A stretch of 64,000 nucleotides of DNA from Senegalimassilia faecalis (GCF_004135645.1 NZ_SDPW01000001.1:186001-250000), one strand, 5' to 3'; counted from the stretch's first letter, positions 7,307-17,252 are shown. Notes: generated from the letters alone by a model not told the origin. Translations and numbers: made by a program.

Positions 7307-9178
7307 TCACGAAGCAGATGTCACCCCTTGCGCGTGCGTTTGGCGAAGGTTCACCACCTGCTGCTGCAAAGCTGCAACGGATTCGAACAGGAGTTTATAT
7401 GTTTCCGGATCGTTTTGCGCTGCAGGCATTTGCGCGCGATAGGCCGCTATCGTGTCTTCCATATCGCCGATGACCAGCTCTTCGGAAAGAAACACGACAA
7501 GCTGGGCAGGGTCGGACGCATCAGGCACGCCGCGAGAAAGCAAGTTGCCGGCGCGCGCATCCGCAAGCGTTGCCGCGCCCACGATCTGAGCCGGAGAAAC
7601 GCCCGGGTTATCGGAAAGCGTTTGCAACATGGAAGCGGAAACCGTGGCGCACAGCGAATCGTGCCACTGCGTGGACGCAAGCGTGTCAGCGTGCGCAAGC
7701 GCCAGATCAGGACGCGCAGCACACAGCGCCAGCAATTGCCGCTCGAACTTGCGACGGTTCACCTCGGCCTGCGGGAGACGCCGCCGCGGGGCCTGCGGCT
7801 GCTGAGCGGCGGGCTGAGCAGACCCGGGCGCATCCTCATCAAACGTACGCGGCGGCTTGAGCGCGGCAAGTTGTGCCATGACGTCGTCTTCGCGAGCACG
7901 CGTGACGCTGGCGATCTGGCGCGCGTAGTCCTTCGCCAACAGCGAGTCCTTGATGGGCGCAAGCACCGACAGCGCGTCGGAAAGCGCGCCGGCGCGGCCC
8001 TCGGCGCGCGTGAGGTCCCACTTCGCCAATCTGCGGTCGATGCCGTACTTCAGCAGCGGCTGCGCGGAGTCGATGAGCGCCTTCAGCTCGTCGGCGCCGT
8101 GCGCGGCCAGAAACTCCGCGGGGTCAAGGTTGTCGGGCAGCGTGACGGCGAACAGGTCGATGCGCGAGGCGCCGGCCTCGGGCGTCATAGTGGCGTCGAT
8201 GAATTGCAGCGCGCGGTCGGCTGCACGCTGACCTGCGGCGTCGCCATCGAACAGGTACACGATGCGATTGCGCGCATGGCGCGACAGCACGCGGATGTGC
8301 TGACGCGTCAGCGCCGTTCCCAGCGTTGCCACCGCGTTGGTGACGCCCGCCTCGTGCATGGCGATGACGTCGGTATAGCCTTCCGACACCACGGCCACAC
8401 CGGTTGACGCCATGGTGGCCTTCGCCTTATCAAGCGCATAGAGCATGCGGCCCTTGTGGAACAGCGGCGTTTCCTGGCTGTTCAGGTACTTCGGCTCGCC
8501 GGTGCCGATGACGCGCCCGCCGAACGCCACGCATTCGCCCTGCTCGTCGTGGATGGGAAACATCACGCGGTTGTAGAACCTGTCGCGCAGCTTCCTGTCG
8601 CCCTGCCCCACCAGCGCCACGTTCGCTTGAATCATCTCTTCGGGCTTGAACCCCATAGCGGCAAGATGGCGAACCAGCTCGCCACGGCCAGGTGCGAACC
8701 CCAGCTGCCACTTGTTCGGGATGTCGCCGCCCAGCCCACGCCCGGAAAGGTACGTGCGGGCCGCGTCGGCTTGAGGCGAGTTGCCGCGCATAAGCTGGTT
8801 GTGGTAGAACGCCGCCGTTTCCGCGCACACCGCGCGCAGGCGGGCCTTCTGCCCCTGTCCCATGCCGTGGCCGGCGCGCGCCGCGTCGTCGGCGATGTCG
8901 ACGTGGGCGCGTTCGGCCAGGTAGCGCACGGCTTCAGGAAACGTGACGTCCTGCGACTTCATGATGTAGGCGAACACGTCGCCGCCCTCGCCGCAGCCAA
9001 AGCAGTGCCACAGCTGCAGTGCGGGATCGATTTTGCACGACGGCGTTTTCTCGTTGTGGAACGGGCAGCACAGCCAGAAGTCGCGGCCGCGTTGCTTGAC
9101 CGGCGACCGTTCTCCCATGATGGTGACCAGGTCGCTTGCCTCGCGTACCTTCTGGATGTCCTCGTCGCTGATTGCCAT
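7307..9178 (-). CDS. dnaG: DNA primase
   Basis: A 623-residue primase that makes RNA primers at the replication fork. The N-terminal CHC2 zinc finger is visible (CCPFHNEKTPSC, then HCFGCGEGGD). The catalytic core follows, with a TOPRIM segment VVSEGYTDVIAMHEAGVTNA and the acidic motif FDGDAAGQ. After a Pro/Gln/Ala-rich linker, the last 150 or so residues fit the helicase-binding domain. The frame stays open about 110 codons upstream, but ATG 9178 (MAISDEDIQKV) is the family-like start; GGGGAG lies about 12 bases before it. The start region is shared with the divergent dgt gene. The usual rpoD partner is not adjacent. Confidence 0.95.
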   Translation of the reverse strand: MAISDEDIQKVREASDLVTIMGERSPVKQRGRDFWLCCPFHNEKTPSCKIDPALQLWHCFGCGEGGDVFAYIMKSQDVTFPEAVRYLAERAHVDIADDAARAGHGMGQGQKARLRAVCAETAAFYHNQLMRGNSPQADAARTYLSGRGLGGDIPNKWQLGFAPGRGELVRHLAAMGFKPEEMIQANVALVGQGDRKLRDRFYNRVMFPIHDEQGECVAFGGRVIGTGEPKYLNSQETPLFHKGRMLYALDKAKATMASTGVAVVSEGYTDVIAMHEAGVTNAVATLGTALTRQHIRVLSRHARNRIVYLFDGDAAGQRAADRALQFIDATMTPEAGASRIDLFAVTLPDNLDPAEFLAAHGADELKALIDSAQPLLKYGIDRRLAKWDLTRAEGRAGALSDALSVLAPIKDSLLAKDYARQIASVTRAREDDVMAQLAALKPPRTFDEDAPGSAQPAAQQPQAPRRRLPQAEVNRRKFERQLLALCAARPDLALAHADTLASTQWHDSLCATVSASMLQTLSDNPGVSPAQIVGAATLADARAGNLLSRGVPDASDPAQLVVFLSEELVIGDMEDTIAAYRAQMPAAQNDPETYKLLFESVAALQQQVVNLRQTHAQGVTSAS

Positions 9179-9342
9179 ATGCGTGCGTGTCTCCCCAACC
9201 GTGCTTGCCGCCAAGCCGCGCCGTAGCTTAAAGCATGCCGGTGCGGCGGAAAATGTTCGCAGCAAGTATACCCCACAGAACCGATGTTCCCCTTCATGGG
9301 CTACAATAGCTGCGAAACATCCAAGGCATGGAAAGGATTGCC

Positions 9343-10563
9343 ATGACCGAACCGGGCTACTTGGCGCTTGACCCTGAAATCGCGCAGGCCATCGAAGACG
9401 ATCGCCGCAGCGGGCGGCTGCATCCACAGCGTTTTCGCGATGAAGATGTGGTGCGGCGCGAGTGCAACCCTCATGACGACGCCACGTTGCTGCGAAGCGC
9501 CTTCGCACGCGACATCGACAAGATCGTCAACATTCCCGCCTACAACCGCTACGCCGGCAAAACGCAGGTGTTCAGCCTGGTGGAAAACGACGATATCTGC
9601 CGCCGAGGCCTGCATGTGCAGCTGGTCAGCCGCATCGCGCGCAACATCGGGCGCCTGCTAGGGCTGAATTGCGAGCTGATCGAGGCCATCGCGCTGGGGC
9701 ACGACCTGGGCCACACGCCGTTCGGCCACGCCGGCGAGCGCTTCCTGTCGAAGTGCTACCACGAGCGCACCGGGCGGTATTTCAACCACAACGTGCATTC
9801 CGTGCGCGTCATGGACGTGCTGTATCGCCGTAACGTCAGCCTGCAGGTGCTCGACGGCGCGCTGTGCCACAACGGCGAATTCGCGCAGCAAGTATTAAGG
9901 CGCGGGGAAACTTCCACGTTCGAGCAGCTTGACGCGAACGTAGATGCGTGTGCAAGCAACGAGGCCGTCATCAAGACGCTGCGCCCGTCGACGCTTGAGG
10001 GATGCGTGGTCAGGCTGTCCGACATGATTGCCTACCTGGGAAAAGACCGCGACGATGCCGTTGCCATGGGCGTGCTTGACGGGCTGGACGGGTTCGACAC
10101 CCGCATCATCGGGCGCGACAACGCGCGCATCATCAACAACCTTACCGTCGACGTGATCAACAACAGCTACGGTCGCAGCCAGATTCGCATGAGCGAGGCC
10201 GCGTTCGAAGACGTCAAGCTTGCGAAGCGGCAGAACTACGAGCGCATCTACAACACCGAAGGGTGGCGCGCGGGCAGCGGCAACGTGGTCAGCGAGATGT
10301 TCGAGGAAATGTACGAGCGCCTGCTTTCCGACGTGATTGCCGGTGATGAGCGGTCACCGGTATACCTGCACCACGCCGTAAAGCTTGCTGCGCGGTCGCG
10401 CAGCATCGATGCGCGCGAATATATGGCGAACACAGAGCCGAACCAGATCGTGGTCGACTATCTGGCATCCATGACCGACCGCTACTTCATGGCGCTGTAC
10501 CGCCACCTGTTCCCCGAAAGCAAGCAGCACATCATCGCCGAAGGCTACTGCGCCGACCTCTAG
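9343..10563 (+). CDS. dgt: dGTPase-like HD-domain triphosphohydrolase
   Basis: A 406-residue HD-superfamily enzyme. It has the Dgt pattern: RDIDKIVNIPAYNRYAGKTQVFSL, then the HD motif in LGHDLGHTPFGHAGE, then the conserved histidines of FNHNVHSVRVM. The family splits dGTP or other dNTPs into nucleoside and triphosphate, tuning nucleotide pools. ATG 9343 is chosen over ATG 9328 because GGAAAGGA lies 6 bases upstream of it. It is divergent from dnaG. A TACAAT hexamer at 9302-9307 could be its -10 box; no convincing -35 is seen. Exact nucleotide preference cannot be read from sequence. Confidence 0.88.
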   Translation: MTEPGYLALDPEIAQAIEDDRRSGRLHPQRFRDEDVVRRECNPHDDATLLRSAFARDIDKIVNIPAYNRYAGKTQVFSLVENDDICRRGLHVQLVSRIARNIGRLLGLNCELIEAIALGHDLGHTPFGHAGERFLSKCYHERTGRYFNHNVHSVRVMDVLYRRNVSLQVLDGALCHNGEFAQQVLRRGETSTFEQLDANVDACASNEAVIKTLRPSTLEGCVVRLSDMIAYLGKDRDDAVAMGVLDGLDGFDTRIIGRDNARIINNLTVDVINNSYGRSQIRMSEAAFEDVKLAKRQNYERIYNTEGWRAGSGNVVSEMFEEMYERLLSDVIAGDERSPVYLHHAVKLAARSRSIDAREYMANTEPNQIVVDYLASMTDRYFMALYRHLFPESKQHIIAEGYCADL

Positions 10564-10630
10564 CCAAAACCTGGCAAACGACGTGTCCCTTTGTCAGGTT
10601 TTTGGGACAGAGGGACAGTCCCTTTGTCCC
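10564..10630. repeat. REP-like palindromic element after dgt
   Basis: Two nested inverted repeats lie just after the dgt stop. The first pairs CCAAAACCTG (10564-10573) with CAGGTTTTTGG (from 10595, one extra T). The second is a 27-base near-palindrome at 10604-10630 with arms GGGACAGAGGGAC and GTCCCTTTGTCCC around one A, one mismatch. A further copy of TGTCCCTTTGTC starts at 10584. It could end dgt transcription, although the U-run is poor. The style resembles dispersed REP sequences. Confidence 0.6.
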
Positions 10631-10683
10631 GGTTTTCGCAATCGAAACGTAACGAATCCTCGAACTGAAAGCGAGAAGCACCC

Positions 10684-11238
10684 ATGAAATTCGTTATTGC
10701 ATCCGATCTGCACGGAGCTGCGCCTGCCGTGCGCAAGTTAATAGAGCGCATCGAAGCGGAATCACCCGACCGCGTGCTGCTGCTTGGCGACCTGCTGTAC
10801 CATGGGCCGCGCAACGACCTTCCGGAAGGTTACGCGCCCAAAGAGGTGCTGGCCATGCTCAACGCCATGGCCAGCCGCATCATCGCCGTGCGCGGCAACT
10901 GCGACGCCGAAGTCGACCAGATGGTGCTCGACTTCCCCTGCATGGCCGATTGTGCGCAAGTATTTGCCGACGGGCATCTGCTGCACCTGGCGCACGGCCA
11001 TCTGCCCGGCAACAACCCCGATGACGCCCCTGCTTTGCCCGCAGGCTCGGCGCTGCTGACGGGCCACACGCACGTAAAGCGGTTGGAACAGGTTGACGGC
11101 ATCCTGTTCGTGAACCCCGGCAGCACCTCCATCCCCAAAGACGGCTCCGCCAGCTACGCCATGTACGAGGACGGGATATTTACCCTGAAAACGCTGGAAG
11201 GGGAAACGTTGAAAGAAGGCAGCTGGGGGCAGCAATAG
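10684..11238 (+). CDS. yfcE: YfcE/MJ0936-type metallophosphoesterase
   Basis: A 184-residue calcineurin-like phosphoesterase. Metal-binding motifs are in order: DLHG, GDLLYHG, RGNCD, HGH, and TGHTH, followed by NPGS. These place it in the YfcE group of small phosphodiesterases, which act on bis-pNPP in vitro; the natural substrate is unknown. The ribosome site is weak (GCGAGAAG). It ends 20 bases before the convergent ABC gene, with no terminator between them. Confidence 0.85.
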   Translation: MKFVIASDLHGAAPAVRKLIERIEAESPDRVLLLGDLLYHGPRNDLPEGYAPKEVLAMLNAMASRIIAVRGNCDAEVDQMVLDFPCMADCAQVFADGHLLHLAHGHLPGNNPDDAPALPAGSALLTGHTHVKRLEQVDGILFVNPGSTSIPKDGSASYAMYEDGIFTLKTLEGETLKEGSWGQQ

Positions 11239-11258
11239 AGATTCGCGCTGCCCTGCCC

Positions 11259-14200
11259 CTACGACAGCCTGCCGCGCTCCACCGTGTAGGTTACGTCGCA
11301 GATGGCGGCGGTTGAGGCTCGGTGGCTTACCAGTACCACGGTGCGGCCCTCGCGGCTTTCGGACAGGGCGCGCAGCACGGCAGCTTCGTTGAGGCTGTCA
11401 AGGTTGCTGGTCGGCTCGTCAAGCAGCACGAACGGCGCATCGTGCAAGAACATGCGCGCCAGGCCGATGCGCTGACGCTCGCCTCCCGACAGCGTGTCGC
11501 CCAGCTCGCCCACGGGCGTGTCCAGCCCCTGCGGCAAGCGCTCGATCAGCGAAGTCAACGCCGCCTTGCGACAAGCCCCTTTAAGCTGCTCGGCCGTGGC
11601 ATCTGGACGCGCCAGCAGGATGTTTTCGCCCACGGTGCCTGCAAACAGGTGCGTCTCCTGCGTCATGTAGCCCTCAAGCGACCGCAGGTTGTCGGTGTTC
11701 ACGCGGCGGATATCGCACCCCGAAACGTCGATGACGCCGCGCGTGGTATCCCAAAAGCGCATGAACAGCTTGCACAGCGTAGACTTGCCCGAACCGCTCT
11801 TGCCCGCCAAGTGCACGATAGACCCGAGCTCAATGTCCAGGTTCACGTCCTTGAGCACGGGCACCTCGCCATACGAGAAGTCGACGCGCTTGGCAGCCGC
11901 GCCCGTGAACGCAACCAGGTCCTGACCCTCGGAAACTTCCTTCGTTTGCGGCTGCTCGTCAAGCAGGTCAAGCACGCGCGCACCGCTGGCAAGCGTCTGC
12001 TGCAGCGTGGAACCCAGGTTCGCCACGGCAATAACCGGGCCGAACGACGACATAAGCGCCGCAATTGTCACGAAAGCCTGGCCAGCGTCAACAACGCCGC
12101 TGCTGCACAGCGCGCCCGCCAGCATCACCATGGCCACGTCAAGCGCCAACACCAAGCCGTTCGTGGCCGCCATGGCCCGCGCCGCGCGGCTTTTCAGACG
12201 CCGTTCAACGCCTGAAAACGCCGCCATGCGCTCGTCAAGTTCCGCGGAGCGCTCGGACGTGCGCCCAAACTGCAGCGTTTCGCGCAAACCGCGCAGGCTG
12301 TCAAGCACGAAGGCGTTCATGGAACCCAGCGCATCGCGCAGCGCGCGCCCGTCGCGACCCGCCGCTTTCGAAGCAGCCCACGGAGCCGCGATGCCCACCA
12401 GCGCATACGCGACGAATGCCGCCAGTCCCAGCTGCCACGCCATAGAGCCGATGAACGCCACCATAATGGCCGACACGATGATCGCGATAAGCGCCGGAGA
12501 AAGCGTATGTGCGTAGAACACTTCCAGCAGCTCAACATCGGACGTGACCAGCGACACCAAATCGCCCTTCGAACGCCCTTCAAGCTTCGCAGGGGCCAGC
12601 GTACGCAGCTTACCGAACACATGGTCGCGCACCAGCGCCAGAATCTTGAACGCCAGATAGTGGTTGCACATCTGCTCGCCGTAATGCAGCGGGCCGCGCA
12701 CCACGCCACATACCGCGATAAGAGCGATGGCAACCCCCAGCTCCCACGTTTCCGTGAAGCCGGCGATGCTCACCATGGCCTGCGCGCCGATAACCGTCAG
12801 GAAAATGGCTGCCAAGAACCCGACCACGCCAAGCGCCACCGCCACCACCATCACGGGCACCAGCGGGCGCACCAGCTTCACCAGGCGCATCATGATCGAG
12901 AAGTTCGAGCGATGCCGCACGGGCGCCGCTTCAGGCACAGTCGCCACAGGCTCGTCGTTCGAAGGCGCCGCATATGCTGCAGCGCCGGAAACCGCAGCAC
13001 TGCGCTGCTCGGCCTGCGCCGCGAAGCGTTCAAGCTCGGCCTGCTGGTTCCACAGCTTCGTGTACGCACCGTCTTCGCGCACACGCAGCTGCTCGTGGGT
13101 GCCGTGCTCGGCAACGCGCCCGCCGGAAAGCACGTAGATGCAGTCGGCGGCCGCAACGGCGGCCAAGCGGTGAGAAATCATGATGACCGTGCGCGTTTGC
13201 GCCAGCTCATGGATAACGCCGATGATGGCCTCTTCGCTTTCAGCATCCACGTTCGACGTGGCTTCGTCGAAGATGTAGATGGGCGTATCGTGCAGAAGCG
13301 CGCGGGCCAAGGCCAAACGCTGGCGCTGCCCGCCGGAAAGGTTGTTGCCCTGCTCGCTAACCGGCGCGTCAAGCCCGCCCGAAGCGCGTACGAAACCGTC
13401 GATGCGGCAACGCGAAAGCACCGCCCACAGCTGATCGTCGGTTGCCTGCGGGTCGGCCATCAGTAGATTCGAGCGCACGGTGCCCGAGAACAGGTAGCTG
13501 GAAAACGGCACTACCGTTACCGTTTGCGCCACCGACGCGCGCGAAACCTCGGCAAGCGGAATGCCGCCGAGCTCCACGCTGCCCGTATACCCGGCGTTGC
13601 GGCCGCACAGGATGCCGGCAAGCGTCGACTTGCCCGAACCGCTTTCGCCAACGATGCCCGTGAAGCTGCCCGCCGGCGCATCGAAATCGACGTCCGAAAG
13701 CACCGTGCGCTGCCCGTTGTAGGAATACGACACGCCGCGCACCGACACGCCCGCGTGGGCGGAGTCGACCGAGCGCGTGCCCTGGCGCGGCTCTTCGGCG
13801 TCAAGAATGGCGAACATCTTATCGGCCGCCGCCATGCCGTTCATAGCCGTATGGAAAAACGACCCGAGCGTGCGCATGGGAATGAAGAACTCGGCCGACA
13901 GGAACACGACGGCAAACGCGGCGAAAAACGGGACGTTGCCCGCAGCATACTGCATCAGCGCAGCGATGATGCCCACGGCTGCGCCGCCGTACGCGAAGAT
14001 GTCCATGATGGTAACGGAATTCAGCTGCAGGGTAAGCAACCGCATGGTTGCCTTGCGAAACGTTTCCGCCTCGGCATTCATCTGCTGATGCCGCTGCTCG
14101 TCGGCGCGGTAGATCTTCAGCGTGGTCAGGCCCTGCAGGTTTTCCAGAAACGCGCCGCCCAAATCGGTGTAGGCGCCCCAGTACTTGCCCATCACGCGCT

Positions 14201-14741
14201 TGGCGATCTTCTGAACAGCCACGATGGAGATGGGGATAAGCGGCACGCACACCAGCAGCGCCACGGCTGCCGGCAGGCACAACGGCGCCAGGCACGCGAA
14301 CAGGGTCAGCGGCGCCAGCACCGCATAGAACAGCTGCGGCAGATACTGGCCGAAATAGCTTTCCAGCTGCTCGCAGCCTTCGACGCTGACCTGCACCGCT
14401 TCGCTGGTGGCGATATGCTCGGAGTACGACGGCCCCATGCGCACCAGCTTGTCGTACACCTTGCGACGCACGGTGCGCTTCGCCGTCATGGACGCGGCAA
14501 GGCCCATGCGCTGCGCCGCCGACAAGCACACCATGCGCACCACGATTGCCGCCGCGCCGGCGCACCCCAGCGTCAAAAGCCACTGGCCTGACGCGTTGCC
14601 GCCCATCAGTTGCTCGATGAACAGGCCGATAGTCACCATGATGGCAATGTTGGCCACCAGCGCTATCCACTGCGCAAGCACGTCGCACGCAATGTACTTC
14701 ATGGCCTGAGGCACCATGGCCGTCAAACGTTTGCTGAACAA
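11259..14741 (-). CDS. cydDC: Fused CydDC-like ABC exporter
   Basis: A 1160-residue protein with two complete ABC exporter halves in one chain. Half 1: membrane segments, then Walker A GESGSGKST, signature LSGGQRQRLALARAL and Walker B IYIFDEATSNVD. A linker follows, then half 2 with GKSGSGKST, LSGGERQRIGLARMF and FVLLDEPTSNLD. The first membrane half (YFGQYLPQLFYAVLAPLTL, GLTTLKIYRADE) looks like CydD and the second like CydC. CydDC exports thiols or haem and supports cytochrome bd assembly. The TTG start at 14741 is chosen because AAAGGA lies 8 bases before it; ATG 14717 is an alternative. No cydAB is in the window, so a different substrate is possible. Confidence 0.8.
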   Translation of the reverse strand: MFSKRLTAMVPQAMKYIACDVLAQWIALVANIAIMVTIGLFIEQLMGGNASGQWLLTLGCAGAAAIVVRMVCLSAAQRMGLAASMTAKRTVRRKVYDKLVRMGPSYSEHIATSEAVQVSVEGCEQLESYFGQYLPQLFYAVLAPLTLFACLAPLCLPAAVALLVCVPLIPISIVAVQKIAKRVMGKYWGAYTDLGGAFLENLQGLTTLKIYRADEQRHQQMNAEAETFRKATMRLLTLQLNSVTIMDIFAYGGAAVGIIAALMQYAAGNVPFFAAFAVVFLSAEFFIPMRTLGSFFHTAMNGMAAADKMFAILDAEEPRQGTRSVDSAHAGVSVRGVSYSYNGQRTVLSDVDFDAPAGSFTGIVGESGSGKSTLAGILCGRNAGYTGSVELGGIPLAEVSRASVAQTVTVVPFSSYLFSGTVRSNLLMADPQATDDQLWAVLSRCRIDGFVRASGGLDAPVSEQGNNLSGGQRQRLALARALLHDTPIYIFDEATSNVDAESEEAIIGVIHELAQTRTVIMISHRLAAVAAADCIYVLSGGRVAEHGTHEQLRVREDGAYTKLWNQQAELERFAAQAEQRSAAVSGAAAYAAPSNDEPVATVPEAAPVRHRSNFSIMMRLVKLVRPLVPVMVVAVALGVVGFLAAIFLTVIGAQAMVSIAGFTETWELGVAIALIAVCGVVRGPLHYGEQMCNHYLAFKILALVRDHVFGKLRTLAPAKLEGRSKGDLVSLVTSDVELLEVFYAHTLSPALIAIIVSAIMVAFIGSMAWQLGLAAFVAYALVGIAAPWAASKAAGRDGRALRDALGSMNAFVLDSLRGLRETLQFGRTSERSAELDERMAAFSGVERRLKSRAARAMAATNGLVLALDVAMVMLAGALCSSGVVDAGQAFVTIAALMSSFGPVIAVANLGSTLQQTLASGARVLDLLDEQPQTKEVSEGQDLVAFTGAAAKRVDFSYGEVPVLKDVNLDIELGSIVHLAGKSGSGKSTLCKLFMRFWDTTRGVIDVSGCDIRRVNTDNLRSLEGYMTQETHLFAGTVGENILLARPDATAEQLKGACRKAALTSLIERLPQGLDTPVGELGDTLSGGERQRIGLARMFLHDAPFVLLDEPTSNLDSLNEAAVLRALSESREGRTVVLVSHRASTAAICDVTYTVERGRLS

Positions 14742-14860
14742 AGGACTTCCTTTCAAAACCAAACCGCACGCGCAAATCGCGTAACAAAGGTGACTTTTTA
14801 AGGAAATCCTAGCATGAAGCCCCATCGACAACCATGGGAAACCATGAGAAAAAACACTTT

Positions 14861-14872
14861 GTTATATATAAC
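14861..14872. promoter_or_regulatory. AT-rich palindrome upstream of the ABC exporter
   Basis: GTTATATATAAC is a perfect 12-base palindrome in an AT-rich patch between coaX and the ABC exporter. It lies about 120 bases before the TTG start. It could contain the -10 box of the exporter promoter or be an operator; no clear -35 is visible. Confidence 0.35.
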
Positions 14873-14955
14873 TTATCAGCATAGGAAACGTATCGCTACG
14901 CAAAAGCGGCCGACTCCCGTAGCGGGAACCGCCCGAAAACAGCCTGCCGCGAAAG

Positions 14956-15762
14956 CTACCGCGACTTGCGGTTCTTCACGCGCAACAGCGCCAAGCCTTT
15001 CAGCGTAAGGTGTTGGTCCGCAAGCTCGATGCGCCGCGACAAGCTGGCCATGGCGTGCGCATCGTCGCCCGTAGCCACCACGCGCGTTTTGTACCCGAGT
15101 TCGGCCCACACGGCATCGATAAGCCCATCGATGCGCGCCACTTCCCCGATGACGATGCCCGCCTGCATGGCGTCGCGCGTGTTCTTGCCGATAACGCTTT
15201 TCGGCGCGCGCAAGTCGATGACAGGCAGCTGAGCCGCGGCCTGCGCCACGGCGCGCGCAGCCAAGCGCAGCCCCGGGGCAATGACGCCACCTTGCACCAC
15301 GCCCTCTTCGTCGATAACTTCCAAATTGGTGGCCGTGCCGAAATCCACCACGATAAGCGGGAACCCGTACAGGTGCTTTGCCGCCACGCAATCCGCCACG
15401 CGATCGGCGCCAAGGTCGGCCGGACTGTTCAAGTGCAGCTTCAAGCCCGATTTCAACCCAGGGCCCACCACCAGCGGCCGCGTGCCGCACAAACGGTGCA
15501 GCGCCTCGATCCAGGCATCCGTCAGGCTGGGCACCACCGACGACACGATGGCGTCGCCCACCTCGGCTCCGTCGCAGCGCGCTTGCAGATACGACGACAC
15601 GCACATAAGCGCCTCATCGGCCGTCAGGCTCTCCGGCGTGGTGACGCTCCACGTTTCCTTGAGCTCCTCGCCTCCCGCCAAGCCAAAATTCGTCACGGAA
15701 TTGCCGATGTCCACCGTAAGCGCCAGCGCCTGCGCGCCACGCCTTGCCGTCCTTGCCGCCAT
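14956..15762 (-). CDS. coaX: Type III pantothenate kinase
   Basis: A 268-residue member of the ASKHA fold that phosphorylates pantothenate, the first step of coenzyme A synthesis. It shows the family elements TVDIGNSVTNFGL near the start, ADLGADRVADCVAA in the middle, and DFGTATNLEVID. CoaX enzymes need a monovalent cation and, unlike CoaA, are not inhibited by CoA. The ATG overlaps the brnQ stop by one base (TAATG), so translation is probably coupled. The first 12 residues are an Arg/Ala-rich stretch ahead of the core, so a slightly later start cannot be excluded. Confidence 0.93.
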   Translation of the reverse strand: MAARTARRGAQALALTVDIGNSVTNFGLAGGEELKETWSVTTPESLTADEALMCVSSYLQARCDGAEVGDAIVSSVVPSLTDAWIEALHRLCGTRPLVVGPGLKSGLKLHLNSPADLGADRVADCVAAKHLYGFPLIVVDFGTATNLEVIDEEGVVQGGVIAPGLRLAARAVAQAAAQLPVIDLRAPKSVIGKNTRDAMQAGIVIGEVARIDGLIDAVWAELGYKTRVVATGDDAHAMASLSRRIELADQHLTLKGLALLRVKNRKSR

Positions 15763-17048
15763 TACGCCGCCGCCTTATCCGATTTACGCCGCAGGGCCGC
15801 GAACGCCAAGGCGCCCACAACACCGCCAAGCACGGCGAACGGCAGCCAGTTGAACCCGAACTCCGTCAACGGCAGCGTCTGCATGACGGGAAGCGCCCCG
15901 AACGTATCATCGATGGTGGTCAGCAGGCTGATAACGAACGCGCCGGCCGCCGCACCCTTGATAGGCCACTCCGTACCCATCTTCCTCTTGAACAGCACCA
16001 TGACCACGCACACTATAAACGGCGGGCACACCACCGAAAGAATGGGTGCGGCGAACGCGATGATGGCGTTCAGCCCCAGGTTGCAGATAGCAAGCGACAC
16101 CAGCACGCAGACGATGACGCCTACGCGATACGGCACCTTGCCGTGCGTGACGCGCTCGAAATACGACGCCGTGGCGCCCGTCAGGCCAATGGCCGTGGTC
16201 AGGCACGCCAGGCCCACGATGACGGCCAGCACGGCCATGCCCGTGTCGCCAAGCAAGTGCTGCACGATGGCCACGATCAGCGTGGAGCGGTCCATGCCTG
16301 CGCCGAACGACGTGGCAGACGCGGCGCCCAGAAACGTCAACCCGCCGTAGATAACGGCCAACAGCAGCCCGGCCACCACGCTGGCTCCGGCAATGACCTT
16401 CAGCTGATCCTCGCGGCGCGCGTAGCCGGCCGTTCGCGCGGCGTTTTCCATCACAATGGCAAATCCCACGCACGCAAGCACGTCCATAGCCTGATAACCT
16501 GCGGAAATGCCGTCCTGCGCCACCGTTGTCGACAGCGGTGCGCCAATATCGCCCAGTGGATGCGCCACGCCCACGACGATAAGCACCGCCACGCACGCCA
16601 CCAAAAGCGGCGTGAGCACCTTGCCGATGACGGTGACCACGTGCGTTTGCCGAATAGACAGCGCGAGCACCACCGCAAAAAACACAGCGGAGAACGCCAA
16701 CATGCCCACGCCGTCGCCGAACAGCGGCACGATGGACATCTCGTACGTAGTGGCGGCCGTGCGCGGCTCGGCGATGACCATGCCCGTGCACAGGATGACG
16801 GCCGTGTTCAGCACCAAACCGGGCACGCGCCCGATCGACCCCTCAACAGCCGCGTTCGCCCCGCCCGTCGCATTGAGCGCGAAAATGCCCAGGCACGACA
16901 ACACCACGTCGATAAGCACGAAGCACAGAAATCCCAGCACCCACTCAGTGCCGCTTTCCATGCCAAGATACGGCGGGAATATCAGGTTTCCCGCCCCGAA
17001 GAACATGGCAAACAGCGCCAATCCCGTAATAAGCGTATCCTTCTTCAC
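15762..17048 (-). CDS. brnQ: BrnQ-type branched-chain amino acid transporter
   Basis: A 428-residue integral membrane protein with about 12 hydrophobic segments. The start KKDTLITGLALFAMFFGAGN and the following LIFPP are characteristic of the LIVCS family. These are Na+- or H+-driven importers of Leu, Ile and Val. GTG 17048 is chosen because AAGGAG sits 5 bases upstream and it gives the family start; an ORF extension upstream is not credible. The gene feeds directly into coaX. A functional link to CoA synthesis (both use valine-derived metabolites) is only speculative. Confidence 0.92.
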   Translation of the reverse strand: MKKDTLITGLALFAMFFGAGNLIFPPYLGMESGTEWVLGFLCFVLIDVVLSCLGIFALNATGGANAAVEGSIGRVPGLVLNTAVILCTGMVIAEPRTAATTYEMSIVPLFGDGVGMLAFSAVFFAVVLALSIRQTHVVTVIGKVLTPLLVACVAVLIVVGVAHPLGDIGAPLSTTVAQDGISAGYQAMDVLACVGFAIVMENAARTAGYARREDQLKVIAGASVVAGLLLAVIYGGLTFLGAASATSFGAGMDRSTLIVAIVQHLLGDTGMAVLAVIVGLACLTTAIGLTGATASYFERVTHGKVPYRVGVIVCVLVSLAICNLGLNAIIAFAAPILSVVCPPFIVCVVMVLFKRKMGTEWPIKGAAAGAFVISLLTTIDDTFGALPVMQTLPLTEFGFNWLPFAVLGGVVGALAFAALRRKSDKAAA

Positions 17049-17252
17049 TACTTCTCCTTCGACCGCACACAACATGCCAAAAGCAAACAGTGTGTAACCC
17101 GAAAACAAAAAGCCGCAGGTTGCACAAAAGTCAGCGAGGGCGCGTGTGGTGCGTCATATTCGGCTGAAGCAAGTGGGCATAGGCCTTTGGGCCATGCCCG
17201 CGCAGCTGAAGTCGAAGATGACGCGCCACACGCGGCCGCAACGTCGAGTAAA

